A program made the position numbers and the translations under genes. Shown piece after piece: positions 20,251-30,757 of a stretch of 64,000 nucleotides of DNA. The stretch spans positions 52,919,869 to 52,983,868 of the forward strand of contig OX457025.1 in NCBI GenBank assembly GCA_949752745.1. Reading direction: 5' to 3'. The stretch's first letter is position 1. The number at the start of each line of letters is the position of its first letter. The DNA comes from Protula sp. h YS-2021 (taxonomy: Eukaryota > Annelida > Polychaeta > Sabellida > Serpulidae). Under the pieces are notes generated by a model. It ran no database searches and had not been told where the DNA came from. It worked only from the letters and a program-made list of their open reading frames with translations.

Positions 20251-21240
20251 TTAAGCTTCTACTAATAAGATTAATTTATGAACAGGACGCTCTAAATAAG
20301 TTACCTCTCTAACGCGTTTACCATTTCTATCCAATTTGCTGTCGCCGACAGCCAGTTTAACACGACGCACATAATTATCCTCAGAGACTAAAGTCTCAGT
20401 TACGCGACCTAAGGTCCACTTGTTACGTGGGACATTTTCTTCCTTTACTATGACTACGTCACCTACTTTCATATTTCTATTCGGATTCAGCCATTTCTGC
20501 CTAGCTTGCAGAACATGCAAATACTCCTTTTTCCAACGAGACCAGAACAAGTCTACTAAGTACTGAACTCTACGCCATCTTTTGACCGAATAAACATCTT
20601 CACGCCTAAACTCTCCTGGTGGAGACACAACTATTTTGGACTTCATGGTTAACAGGTGGTTTGGAGTTAAGCTATCGAGAAAATCTGAGTCATTCATATA
20701 CTCCAAAGTCAAAGGACGACTGTTGATTATCGCCGCAATCTCGCACATATAGGTGCGCAAGGACTCATCATCGAGTTGCGAACCTTGCTGAGAAAGAATG
20801 ACCTCTAATATGCTACGGACACTGCGTATTAATCTTTCCCAGACACCCCCCATGTGACTGGCATATGGTGGATTCATTTTTACCTCAAAATCACAACCAT
20901 TCTGGACTAAGAAGTCTCGAACCCTGCTATTATCTATAGCTTTCACAGCCTGCTGCAATTCATTCCTAGCTCCGACAAAATTAGTTCCTTGATCTGACCT
21001 AAGCAATGCGATTGGACCTCGTATTGCGATAAAGCGACGGAGAGCATTTATAAATGAACTAGTAGTAAGCGACGAAGCGATCTCTAAGTGTACGGCTCTT
21101 GAAGATAGACAAGTGAAAATAACACCCCACCGTTTGATTTCCTTGCGGTATTCCTTAATGATAAATGGACCAAAATAATCTACCGCCACATTTGTGAACG
21201 GGGGACCTGGCTCTAATCGATCACTTGGCAAATCTGCCAT
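20251..21240 (-). CDS. BEL/Pao integrase core and tail (body 2)
   Basis: Identical at the protein level to the integrase piece of body 1: the same D-D-E residues, the same DUF5641-type tail and the same separation from the zinc domain by a frameshift near 21,280. Confidence 0.9.
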   Translation of the reverse strand: MADLPSDRLEPGPPFTNVAVDYFGPFIIKEYRKEIKRWGVIFTCLSSRAVHLEIASSLTTSSFINALRRFIAIRGPIALLRSDQGTNFVGARNELQQAVKAIDNSRVRDFLVQNGCDFEVKMNPPYASHMGGVWERLIRSVRSILEVILSQQGSQLDDESLRTYMCEIAAIINSRPLTLEYMNDSDFLDSLTPNHLLTMKSKIVVSPPGEFRREDVYSVKRWRRVQYLVDLFWSRWKKEYLHVLQARQKWLNPNRNMKVGDVVIVKEENVPRNKWTLGRVTETLVSEDNYVRRVKLAVGDSKLDRNGKRVREVTYLERPVHKLILLVEA

Positions 21241-23912
21241 CTTTGGTGACTTAGACGAAGATCGAACCTTCCTACAGTAACGCAGTTATAAATGTACTTC
21301 GATACAGCAGAGCTACCACCAACAATCCAATAGCCAGACAATCGAGTCTCATTCAGAGTCATGCCTCTACCCTGGTGCTTAACATAAGCGTGACTGTGTC
21401 CTATTACCAATTGGGTATAATGTCCACACCTTGGAAGCAAAATTGGATGTTTTAAGTCATTGTCGAACCCGGCTCTCCTAACTCGACCAGCTACCCTGAG
21501 AATACCCTCGCTGTCGACAAACGGATCCAATTTCACTAATGGATTTTTACGATGGAGAGAGTTTGTTTTGGACCGAATAATCTTCATTTCCTCCGCAAAT
21601 GCCTTGCGCTGAACCAAAGACACAATGCGTAACTCTGCCTCCCTCAGATCAGCAACTTTTACCGAATCATACAAACTACCCACATTTTCATGTACCTCAC
21701 TGGAACCAGAGACCTTACTCTTTAATGCTCTGCCAAATTTGATACATAGCGCAACTGCTTTCTTTAGGCGATATAAGCTCGACACATGTTCAAAGCGTTC
21801 AAGTTCAAACTCCTCCTTAGAAACACTTGCCAAAGTTTGGGCTTTCTTAATCTCCGGATCCACATTCTCTAACTTGACGCTCACCGAACCAAAGAACGGT
21901 ATGGTGGACTGCGAAAGAAATTCTGGACCAACAAACCAACGAGAAGTTTTTAACTCTGCTACCGAGCTGCCTCTAGAAGCAATATCCGCGACGTTCCTTG
22001 AACCCGGCACATATTTCCACTGGCTAACATCTGTATTCGAATGAATATAACCGACTCTATTGGCAACAAAGAGATGAAAACGTCTCGATTCATTTGCTAT
22101 GTAGGCCAGGACGACCTTGCTGTCCGTCCAGAACACATGTTCGGCATCTGAGTAACCAAACGCTTGTCCAACCAACCCAGCTACCCTTACTGCGACCACA
22201 CACGCCGTTAGCTCTAGTCTTGGGACAGTAACTGGTTTTATAGGTGCCACTCTGGCCTTTGCCATCACTAATGTAACATGAGGTACTCCGCTTTCGTTTA
22301 CCAAACGCAGGTAAGAACACTGACCATACCCAAACAAGCTAGCATCACAAAAGTGGTGGAACTCAACTTTGCTGACCTTAAACCCCTTTGGTTTCACGCA
22401 CCGATTTATGTCAAGGTCCTTCACTTCAACCACACTACCCAACCACTGCTGCCATTTCGACCGAGAGGTTTCCGGAATCGAATCATCCCAACCAAATCCG
22501 TCAATACAAAGATGCTGCAAAATTCGTTTACCAACTAAGGTAAAAGGCGCAATGAATCCTAAAGGGTCATATATAGAAGCAATGGTGGATAGCAATCCAC
22601 GTCTGGTAAAAGGACGATCTTTCAGTACTACTCGAAACCTAAAAGTGTCAGACTCAATGCACCATTCCACCCCTAACGCTCTTTCGACGGGTAGACTTTC
22701 AAACCTTAAATCCACTTCCTGCACATCATCTGCCCTATCCTCCTTGTCAATGCTTTCAAGTACTCTCCTAGAATTGGAAACAAACTTGTGCAGTTTCAGT
22801 TTTCCTTCACCACAGAGCTGAACAGTTCGACGAATAAGGTCAATAGCTACCTCCTCAGTTGCTACAGATTTTAAGCCATCATCCACATAAAAGTTATTCC
22901 GGATGAAATCTCCTACGTCTGAACCAAACTGGTCTTCAAAGTCAGATGAAATCCTTTGCAAACCAAAATTCGAACAACCCGGAGAGCTACTGGCCCCAAA
23001 AATGTGAACTGTCATCCTATACTGCGACGGTTGTAACCTTGTGTCACCATCCTCCCACCAAAGGAAACGCAAGAAGTCACGTTGTTCTGGGCGAACCCTA
23101 AACTGATAAAACATCTTAGTGATATCGCACATGAACGCCACATCGTCTTTCCGAAAACGACAAAGTACCCCTATCAGCGAATTCGTTAGATCTGGGCCTT
23201 GTAAGAGACAATCGTTCAACCACTTCCCTTGATACCTTGCACTACAATCAAAGACCACCCGAATTTTTCTTTTCTGGCTGTTATAGACGCCATGGTGGGG
23301 AATGTACCAAACCTTTTGTTGATCTAATTCCTCATCGGGGATCTTTTCTGCGTAACCATTCTCAATCATGTCATCCATGAACTTGACATAGTCTGTCTTG
23401 TAACTAGAGTCTCTTTCTAAACGGGATTTCAGATGTTCCAAACGCTTTAAAGCCTGACCAATGTTGTTCCCAAGCCCATGCGACCGATCCGACTTAAACG
23501 GCAAGGGCAATTCATAATGTCCATCTGATAATTGCCTTACATGACCTTCCATAATATCTAAGAATTTCCGATCCTCCTTAGACAAACCTACACCTTGCTT
23601 TGAATCCTGGAAGTCCTTTTCTAGGATACCTAATACCTGCCTAGGTGTAACAACTTCCTTGGTTTGCGACTTCAACGATACACACACAGCCCTTTCTGAC
23701 TCTAAGACCTGATAAGCCAAAACCCTGTGACTATGACCTATGACATCCTCGTCACTGCATATCCTGTCTATAACGCCAACAATGCCCCAACCTAAGTCCG
23801 TACTTTGCGCATATGGACCATTATTAAACGATGTAATCCCCTCTCTAGGTATCAAAGCATTTGGGCAATTGTACCCTATCAGTAGACCTATTTCACAATC
23901 ACTAACAGGCAT
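21213..23912 (-). CDS. BEL/Pao RT, RNase H and integrase zinc domain (body 2)
   Basis: 899 residues, differing from body 1 only at residue 192 (Pro instead of His), plus a silent change near 21,795 and one near 23,912. Catalytic YVDD, A17-type region, RNase H and H..H of the zinc domain are all kept. The older related element also has a different residue at position 192, so neither state is clearly ancestral. Confidence 0.92.
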   Translation of the reverse strand: MPVSDCEIGLLIGYNCPNALIPREGITSFNNGPYAQSTDLGWGIVGVIDRICSDEDVIGHSHRVLAYQVLESERAVCVSLKSQTKEVVTPRQVLGILEKDFQDSKQGVGLSKEDRKFLDIMEGHVRQLSDGHYELPLPFKSDRSHGLGNNIGQALKRLEHLKSRLERDSSYKTDYVKFMDDMIENGYAEKIPDEELDQQKVWYIPHHGVYNSQKRKIRVVFDCSARYQGKWLNDCLLQGPDLTNSLIGVLCRFRKDDVAFMCDITKMFYQFRVRPEQRDFLRFLWWEDGDTRLQPSQYRMTVHIFGASSSPGCSNFGLQRISSDFEDQFGSDVGDFIRNNFYVDDGLKSVATEEVAIDLIRRTVQLCGEGKLKLHKFVSNSRRVLESIDKEDRADDVQEVDLRFESLPVERALGVEWCIESDTFRFRVVLKDRPFTRRGLLSTIASIYDPLGFIAPFTLVGKRILQHLCIDGFGWDDSIPETSRSKWQQWLGSVVEVKDLDINRCVKPKGFKVSKVEFHHFCDASLFGYGQCSYLRLVNESGVPHVTLVMAKARVAPIKPVTVPRLELTACVVAVRVAGLVGQAFGYSDAEHVFWTDSKVVLAYIANESRRFHLFVANRVGYIHSNTDVSQWKYVPGSRNVADIASRGSSVAELKTSRWFVGPEFLSQSTIPFFGSVSVKLENVDPEIKKAQTLASVSKEEFELERFEHVSSLYRLKKAVALCIKFGRALKSKVSGSSEVHENVGSLYDSVKVADLREAELRIVSLVQRKAFAEEMKIIRSKTNSLHRKNPLVKLDPFVDSEGILRVAGRVRRAGFDNDLKHPILLPRCGHYTQLVIGHSHAYVKHQGRGMTLNETRLSGYWIVGGSSAVSKYIYNCVTVGRFDLRLSHQRWQICQVID

Positions 23913-23948
23913 AAGCTTATTGTGGATTGCTTGAAGACGAGGCCAATG

Positions 23949-24170
23949 TTAAGTCATCTCAGCTGACGGTATGTGCGTCCTATTAGCCGGCATTATGTTT
24001 CGTGTGTACATATGAGGGAGACTTATCTTCAGTTCGCTGTCATAACTACGGACCATTAAGCCATTTACCTTTTCACAAGCTACCTGCCTATTTTCTGCAA
24101 ACATTGTTGACAGTGACAACTTAACTTGGGAACCCGTTAACCCTAATGCCTTACAGGTAGAGTCCAACAC
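23949..24170 (-). CDS. Protease C-terminal piece (body 2)
   Basis: Same 73 residues as in body 1, between the same frameshift (near 24,182) and the same in-frame TAA (23949-23951). Confidence 0.85.
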   Translation of the reverse strand: MLDSTCKALGLTGSQVKLSLSTMFAENRQVACEKVNGLMVRSYDSELKISLPHMYTRNIMPANRTHIPSAEMT

Positions 24171-26341
24171 GAAAGAAGTATTGACTGCGTATCCAACAAA
24201 GCATAAACGAGTCTTTCGTTAGACGGATCACTAATGTGGGACAGATACACCGGAACAATCATAGAACTCAAAGTGCTTTCCCTAGCAACACTCATGCAGA
24301 CTGCACCTGAACGGGCCCCCGAATCGCAACCACCAAAACCTTGCCCTGCCTTTGGACTAACTGTCGATACCTGGGGTTGAAAAGGAGTTGCATCCGCTTT
24401 AAGTGACGACTGCTTAACTGGTGTCTTAAACTTGTCCTTGGGCTGATTTAACTTGGGGTCATGTAAAGCCGTTGGATGTCTTTTCTTGCACACCTCGCAA
24501 GTGGACTTGTGCTTGCAATCTTTAGAGAGATGACCCTTTCCTAGGCAACCATAACACAAACCTTTTGTCTTTACCAAAGCCTTTCTCCTTTCTAGCGACT
24601 GCTCAAGGAACGCCTTACAGCCATGCAATGGATGGTTTTTCTTACAGTGAAAACAAACCAAAACTTTCTTGGCACCAGTGTTAAGGGAAGTTTCTACCTT
24701 GGCGCGAGCGCCTTTACCGTCCGACATACCCTTTAGCGACTGAATCGACGTAATCGGATCATTAGCAATGTCCGATTCCTTTGTCAGAAACTTCACAAAC
24801 TCCTTGAAAGGTGGAAACTCACACTTCACAACCTTCCACTCCGACACAATGCGACCCCATCTTGTCACTAGCCAATCCGGTAGCTTCAATAAAAGCTTTC
24901 TGTTTTCGCGATCGTCGTCTAGAAACCTAAGACTACCTAATGACTTCATTGCACTCTCACATTGTCTCACAAAATCAACAAACTTTCGAAGACCTGAGCT
25001 ATCTCTTGATTGTATCTTTGGCCAACTCTCAAGCTTGTCCCGGAAAGCATTTGCTACCACAAACGTGTCACCGTACCTTCCCTCGAGTAACCTAAACGCA
25101 TCCTCATAAGCCGTAGGTGTAGCTACCATAAAGCATCCCTCAATACATGCCTTCGCCTCACCTCCTAAGTACCTTTTCAAATAGTGAACACGTTCATCCT
25201 TTGGGATTGAGCGACTGGAAATTAAAGTTTCAAACGCTTTCTTCCAACTAGGGAATTGCAACGGGTCTCCTGTAAACACACTTGGTTCCGGAATGGGAAG
25301 CCTAGACAATGCCAACTGTTCACAAGGAACCTTTAACAACTCTTGTTGAGGCTCAACTGGGGCTTGATTTGCGTTAACATACGCCCTCACATAGTTATTC
25401 CTGTCTAATTCTTTATCTACACCTTCCAAATTCAAACCACCTCTTTCCGAGACACTATCCCTAGAATCTCCTTCTAGTCTGGACAAAGCCTCAACTCTAG
25501 CCTTGGCAATTTCAAGATCCTTCGTGACCTGTGTTTTCTCAAGCTGAGCCTTCTGTTTTGACTCAACCTCTAAAAACTTAACTCTAGTTTCAAGTTCAGC
25601 CACGTCAGCCGCGGCTTCAGCTAACCTTGACGTCGCAGAATGAACACTATTCGACTTACTTGACGGGGCTTTACTACGAACTGAACTCTTGCTACGAGTT
25701 TCTATTAAAATCTGGCTAATAGTATTACCCATATTCAAGAGAACCTCACACGACCTTGCTTCAACCTCCTCAAACTTGTCTTGAATTTTCGGATCAACTT
25801 GATCATCAGTCAGTTGTTTAAGCTCATCAAAACAACCACTGAGGACCTTCAATTCCAGCTCATACTCATCCCGTAACGTTTGAAAGCCTTTAACATCAGC
25901 TTGTTCATAAGAAAGCAGACGGCTTATAGCCATCGACTTTTTATTCAAAGCTGATACACGATCCTTAAACAGTTTTGTCACGCGACTAATCCTATATTCC
26001 TTTCCCTTTACGGTAAGAGTGCGCTGTCGAGCGCCCCTTCCTTGCGCATCTTGCACTACTTCAGCATTACTACGCTGACGAACGCTCCTTGTTGGCACTT
26101 CCTGTACTACATCAGTACTACCGACCTCTGTTCGAAGAAATACACGATCACCTTCATCAACACGAAAATCCGATTCAATCGGATCCTCTAAATGATCCCC
26201 CTCAGGACGAAGTCCTGATTCACTCATAGAAATCAGTCGTTCTAAATCGGAAAATATTTCCGATTTCAATTCCTTCGGCCTCTTTCCCGTGGACATACCT
26301 TTACTTGCCAACGCATAAACTTGTGCGTTTGTGTTAAACAA
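24143..26341 (-). CDS. BEL/Pao Gag-like protein and start of protease (body 2)
   Basis: 732 residues, identical in translation to the body 1 copy: coiled coil, DUF1759-type region, CCHC knuckle and the DTQ protease motif just before the shared frameshift. Identity over 2.2 kb shows that the duplication is very recent. Confidence 0.9.
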   Translation of the reverse strand: MFNTNAQVYALASKGMSTGKRPKELKSEIFSDLERLISMSESGLRPEGDHLEDPIESDFRVDEGDRVFLRTEVGSTDVVQEVPTRSVRQRSNAEVVQDAQGRGARQRTLTVKGKEYRISRVTKLFKDRVSALNKKSMAISRLLSYEQADVKGFQTLRDEYELELKVLSGCFDELKQLTDDQVDPKIQDKFEEVEARSCEVLLNMGNTISQILIETRSKSSVRSKAPSSKSNSVHSATSRLAEAAADVAELETRVKFLEVESKQKAQLEKTQVTKDLEIAKARVEALSRLEGDSRDSVSERGGLNLEGVDKELDRNNYVRAYVNANQAPVEPQQELLKVPCEQLALSRLPIPEPSVFTGDPLQFPSWKKAFETLISSRSIPKDERVHYLKRYLGGEAKACIEGCFMVATPTAYEDAFRLLEGRYGDTFVVANAFRDKLESWPKIQSRDSSGLRKFVDFVRQCESAMKSLGSLRFLDDDRENRKLLLKLPDWLVTRWGRIVSEWKVVKCEFPPFKEFVKFLTKESDIANDPITSIQSLKGMSDGKGARAKVETSLNTGAKKVLVCFHCKKNHPLHGCKAFLEQSLERRKALVKTKGLCYGCLGKGHLSKDCKHKSTCEVCKKRHPTALHDPKLNQPKDKFKTPVKQSSLKADATPFQPQVSTVSPKAGQGFGGCDSGARSGAVCMSVARESTLSSMIVPVYLSHISDPSNERLVYALLDTQSILLSCWTLPVRH

Positions 26342-27229
26342 GTGCGTGTTTTACACTATTTACAATTTGCACGCACACTTCAACCCACTTAAACAGAACT
26401 CATTTCAGTTATCACCACAGTGGTATATCAACCCCTTTTCTCGGATGATAACATTGCCATCTGTCTATCACAGTGAAACTTCAGCTGGCAACATTGCCAT
26501 TCGAACATAACACGCAACCACCGAAGTCAGCTGCAAACCTCTCAGTCTGACTAACTGAATGTTTGACAAGCAACCGTCACATGACTATCACGAACGACAC
26601 TTCAAGTAACAGTTTGCTCCCCAAACAAACACAACTTCAGACTGACTAAAGCAAATCCAGCTGGCTCACCATTTAACTCTTGCTAGCAATTTCTTTGAAA
26701 TTTAATAATTGCATAAAATTAACCGTAAAACTCTTTCGCTAGCTTCAAAACCGTTTAAACATATTACCCATAAGGATCCGCCAAGGATACTGCCATCTGA
26801 CTTAAACAAACTTCAGGTGGCAATGCCACCAACTGCCTAACTTCAGCAGGCAATATCAATCCCAACGACACACCTTACAACCCACTGATATTATTATCCG
26901 ACAATAACACCAGCCTTAGGCTAGTCAACCACTCGAACCAAAGGTTCTACTGTACTTATGACTGTAGACGGCTTAACACAATATTCAAATTTCATATTCA
27001 GACTTCGAAGCCTTCACAAAAAAAACCCGCTGATGGTTTATAAACCGAACCACATGGTTAGCTTGTAAACAAATTGACAAAAACCTTTCTTTTAACCTCA
27101 AAGTTCAATCAAAATGCTTTACGGATGTTCACTTTAAACACCACTCGGTGTGTGTGTAAAGAAACCGACAAAATACAAAAATCACTAATAAATCAAAACT
27201 TGAGTCCGTAAGAGACATCATGGCATCAC

Positions 27230-27529
27230 TCACGCAAAGTTCACTGAAGAAACGCGAAGTTCACTGACGCAACGCGAAGTTCACTGATGCAACGCGAAGT
27301 TCACTGATGGAACGCGAAGTTCACCGACGCAACGCGAAGTTCACTGATGGAACGCGAAGTTCACTGACGCAACGCGAAGTTCACTGATAGAACGCGAAGT
27401 TCACCGACGCAACGCGAAGTTCACTGATAGAACGCGAAGTTCACCGACGCAACACGAAGTTCACTGATGGAACGCGAAGTTCATTGACGCCACGCGAAGT
27501 TCACTGACGCAACGCGAAGTTCACTGCCG
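27230..27529. repeat. 20-bp minisatellite in the retrotransposon leader (body 2)
   Basis: Same unit count and same order of unit variants as the array at 18,001-18,300. Arrays of this kind usually change fast, so the match supports a very recent duplication or a copy made by the assembler. Confidence 0.92.
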
Positions 27530-27577
27530 AACCTCGCAATTCACGCCCTCCAGATGTCTCCTCCAACTTCGTTTTAC

Positions 27578-29189
27578 TGTGACGGACTCGCGCAAGACAG
27601 ACCGACAAACGGACGGACCGACGGACGAGCGGACGAAGTGAAGAAGATCATGGCTGATGCTTTACTCATTTTATTTCACATGGTAAAACTGCAAGTCAAA
27701 ATGAAACAAAAATAATAAATAATCATGCATAAATAAACCAAAATAAATAACAAAATCACCTACGAAATTCTTTCTTTGACTTTTTATCAACTGTTTGCGT
27801 GTACAGCTCATTCAGATTGCATTCCAAATGTTACATAATTCGGTATGGCAAGAAGCAATCTGTATTAAATCACACGGTGGCCAAATCTACACCAAATTAT
27901 TTAAATGAACCAAATATCCACCGAAATCACAGACAGGCAGACAGACATGCACATACCGAATGCTTTATTACACGGCATGTCTCACAAATTGTAACATGGA
28001 AATCGATTCAAAAATCACAATAAACAGGTACCAAATATACGAAAAAATAAAGAGATAAATAAATAAATAATAAATAAATTACCAAGTACTGACCGAAGTT
28101 TGGCCATGACTCTTCTACATAACGCGACGGTTAACAGCTGGGCATACTGCTTGGTGTCTAACACACTGACTGACTAACCAAATAAACGAAAACAAGACAT
28201 TCAACTGAGTGACCCTGATAAAGTACAAGTGTAAAAGTGCAAGTTAAGTGCAGGTCCCGTGCCCAAGTGAACCGGTCGCCCCCATCACGAGACAGCGCGC
28301 TAAAGTCACGTGACTAGGACATGTTTACCGGCTGAACACGTAGAGCCTAATCACTAACACTGCCTTTAAAGCACTTCCTGAAAACCCTAATTTGTTACAC
28401 TAAACACTGTACGAACTGTATTGTGTTTAAAGCAAAACAAAGCTAAGACGCTAGTCAGAATTGGAATCCACACAAAACGGGATAACTGCTAGGCCAGTAG
28501 ACCGATTTGGCAACAAAGAAATAATATTTTCTACGATTCTTCATGCCGAACAAAACGGCCAGGGGAGAGGGGGGGGCAGTATCCTACTTATAACCTCGAG
28601 GCAAAGGCCAACCAACAAAAAGGGATAGAAATTATCTAGGGTTTCCCAAATACACGGACTGTGGTACAAGCCATTACACGGACTGTGGTACAAGACATTA
28701 AAAACCAAGCATTTCTGATTCCAGATAACTGGTCCTACATTGTATGTACGAACGGAATGAAATTCCAATTCACTTCGTCTTCTAAATTCCGACAACTTAC
28801 GCAGAGGAATTATAAAATAAATTTGTTTTCCAATACAAGTTCAACGGACTGGTAATTTCACGACAAAATGGCTGGCGAAACGCTATTTAATAAATATCTT
28901 CGTTGTATAAATACCTCTCAATATCGCCCACACTTTTACTAACCATAGACAGCAAACTATGCAAACTCAAAAAAAATTACTAAGTTACCAACCTAAGTTC
29001 TGTTCAAGTTTCCTTTTCCGTTCCTAAGCCTCCTTTAAGATGTGTCTTCCTTCCTTTCCACGTGCAAAGAGAATGAAATTTCGCGAATCCGCTGCTTAAA
29101 TACTCGTGACTGAAGACTACTAACATAAATGCTGTATTGTCCCTCAGGACCCAAATACTGCAACAGTTTTTAGACTGGTCACTGTTACA
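27578..29189 (-). repeat. Right LTR (5' LTR of body 2), 1,612 bp
   Basis: Ends TGTAACAG...CGTCACA on the coding strand. Two private differences, near 28,590 and 28,777. It differs from the left LTR at about six of 1,612 positions. On the minus strand it is the promoter-side LTR of the whole block. Confidence 0.95.
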
Positions 29190-29194
29190 GATAT
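29190..29194. other. Right target-site duplication GATAT
   Basis: Matches GATAT at 9,114-9,118, directly after the terminal ACA of the right LTR. Confidence 0.85.
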
Positions 29195-29784
29195 TATATG
29201 TTGGGTGTGAATCGGTCAGTCGTGAGAAGCAATGGCGGAAAGTGCGAGGGATTAAAATGTGCAAGTGTTGTTTCATTAAAATGTGACTATTTCCAAATGG
29301 ATACTGCAGTAAATTATATACAGAAATGAGTACTTCTCCACTAAGAATCGGTTGGCAAAAGCAAAACAAATTCTAATATAAGGTGGAATTTTAAGAAAAG
29401 TTTTAAAACTGAAGTGAGCAAAGTTTGATGTTATCGCTCACTACTTTTCACGCGGTTTTGCTAGACAGAATGGGATATTCATAGCCTAAATGGTAGTTAT
29501 AGCAAGTAAATAAACAAGTTTCTTCCATAGATATAATTATTCCTTAATACTATCTTTGAATATGGGCGAAGGATAAAATTTCACACTTAAAGCAGAGAGA
29601 CGGATAAAAACTCCTTACATATAACATACATGGGATTCTTCCGCTTTTCAACCTGTTTTTTTTAAATGAACCGCTTTCTTACCCCGTTCCCATGTATGGT
29701 AAAATTTTCCGGCTTTTTTTTCGACCCCGTGCCCATGTATGATACAAGCCACTTCCTACCTTCGAAACTTCCCAATGGAGGGGT

Positions 29785-30360
29785 CGTTTCGAATGCAAAT
29801 TCTTTGGGTTAAGTAAGCGTATTGGCACTTACAGTTATTCCAAAAAGTTTTGGCGTTTCGGCCGAATATCCCAATGCGTACGTTTGGGTCTTTTCGATAG
29901 AAGTGCCGTTTCGACTGCAGTTCTTTTCAGGTATAAATTATAAAGAAATGATAAGGGTAAAACATAGAAATTCAAATTTCTTCTCAGCGTACACACTTTT
30001 AAATCAAAGAAGCCACCATATGATCTTTTGAAAAGTATTTTACATCATATTCCGCCCCTGTTATAGCCCATTTAAGAATATGTTTCGAGAAAAATGGAAT
30101 TTTGTTGCTTGTTGCCAGTTTTCTCTATCGTTTCTTTATACTTTTACCCCAACCTTATCCGGTCGAAACGCCAAATCTTTTCAGCAAAATTTTAAGTACA
30201 AATAGCTTAAAACAATCATGTGATGGCTGCTTAAATTAAGAAGTATGCATCTTGAAAGAAAATTAGAATTTGAAGTTTTTCCTTTATCATTTCTTTAGAA
30301 ATTGACCCAAGAAATTTGCAGTCGAAACGACAGCTCGGTTCAAAAGGTTCAACCGTACGA
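29785..30360. repeat. Fold-back (inverted-repeat) element
   Basis: Segments around 29,900-30,035 (GTTTCGACTGCAGTTCTTTT, TAAAGAAATGATAAGGG) recur in reverse complement around 30,200-30,335. An inner pair (GGCGTTTCGGCCG near 29,850 and CGGTCGAAACGCC near 30,160) is also inverted. A further direct copy of one arm is near 29,785. The arms have diverged. It could be an old MITE-like element; terminal duplications were not found. Bases 29,195-29,784 upstream hold nothing recognised. Confidence 0.6.
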
Positions 30361-30403
30361 AACCACTTATTATAAAGAAATGATGATATCATGTAAATAG
30401 GCG

Positions 30404-30757
30404 TTGAATCCGACTGGAATCTTAATTAAGGTCGAAATGGAGAGGCATAAAACAGCCAGGAGGAAAGTATATAGAAAGAGACGTAAGCAAAGAATTAAGT
30501 CAGACGCTAAACTGCAGCGTTTTGACAGTTATAGAAGCGAATTTAGTAAACAAAGAAACAGTATAGGTGACTTCAAAGATAGACTTTCCCATGCTAAAGT
30601 ACTGCATTGGTTATACAAACAATGTAATATGGATTGCCGAATATATGCATCAGACAGTGAATATAACTTGGAGAAAGATAAACAAAAATACATTTATAAA
30701 GATTCTTTTTACAAGCAGTACAGGATGTATCTTAAGTACAAAACTGCTAGGTGTTAA
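30404..30757 (+). CDS. Unrecognised 117-residue open frame
   Basis: A very basic, Lys/Arg/Tyr-rich reading frame (TARRKVYRKRRKQRIKSDAK near the start). No motif is recognised, no clear splice sites are seen, and it lies in AT-rich repeat-bearing DNA. The length is above average for chance, but the composition is not convincing. Listed only as a candidate; it may be a remnant of a mobile element. Confidence 0.2.
   Translation: MNPTGILIKVEMERHKTARRKVYRKRRKQRIKSDAKLQRFDSYRSEFSKQRNSIGDFKDRLSHAKVLHWLYKQCNMDCRIYASDSEYNLEKDKQKYIYKDSFYKQYRMYLKYKTARC

Larger units (their letters stand above)
9119..29189 (-). mobile_element. Tandem BEL/Pao LTR retrotransposon dimer (three LTRs, two bodies)
   Basis: Order on the plus strand: LTR (9119-10730), body (10731-18348), LTR (18349-19959), body (19960-27577), LTR (27578-29189). 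Both bodies read on the minus strand and share the middle LTR. Each LTR begins TGTAACAG and ends CGTCACA on the coding strand. GATAT flanks only the outer ends, none the middle. The domain order protein-rich Gag-like, CCHC, protease, RT, A17-type region, RNase H, H2C2, DDE integrase and DUF5641-like tail is that of BEL/Pao. No envelope-like gene is seen. Both bodies carry the same two frameshifts and one stop. Confidence 0.95.
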
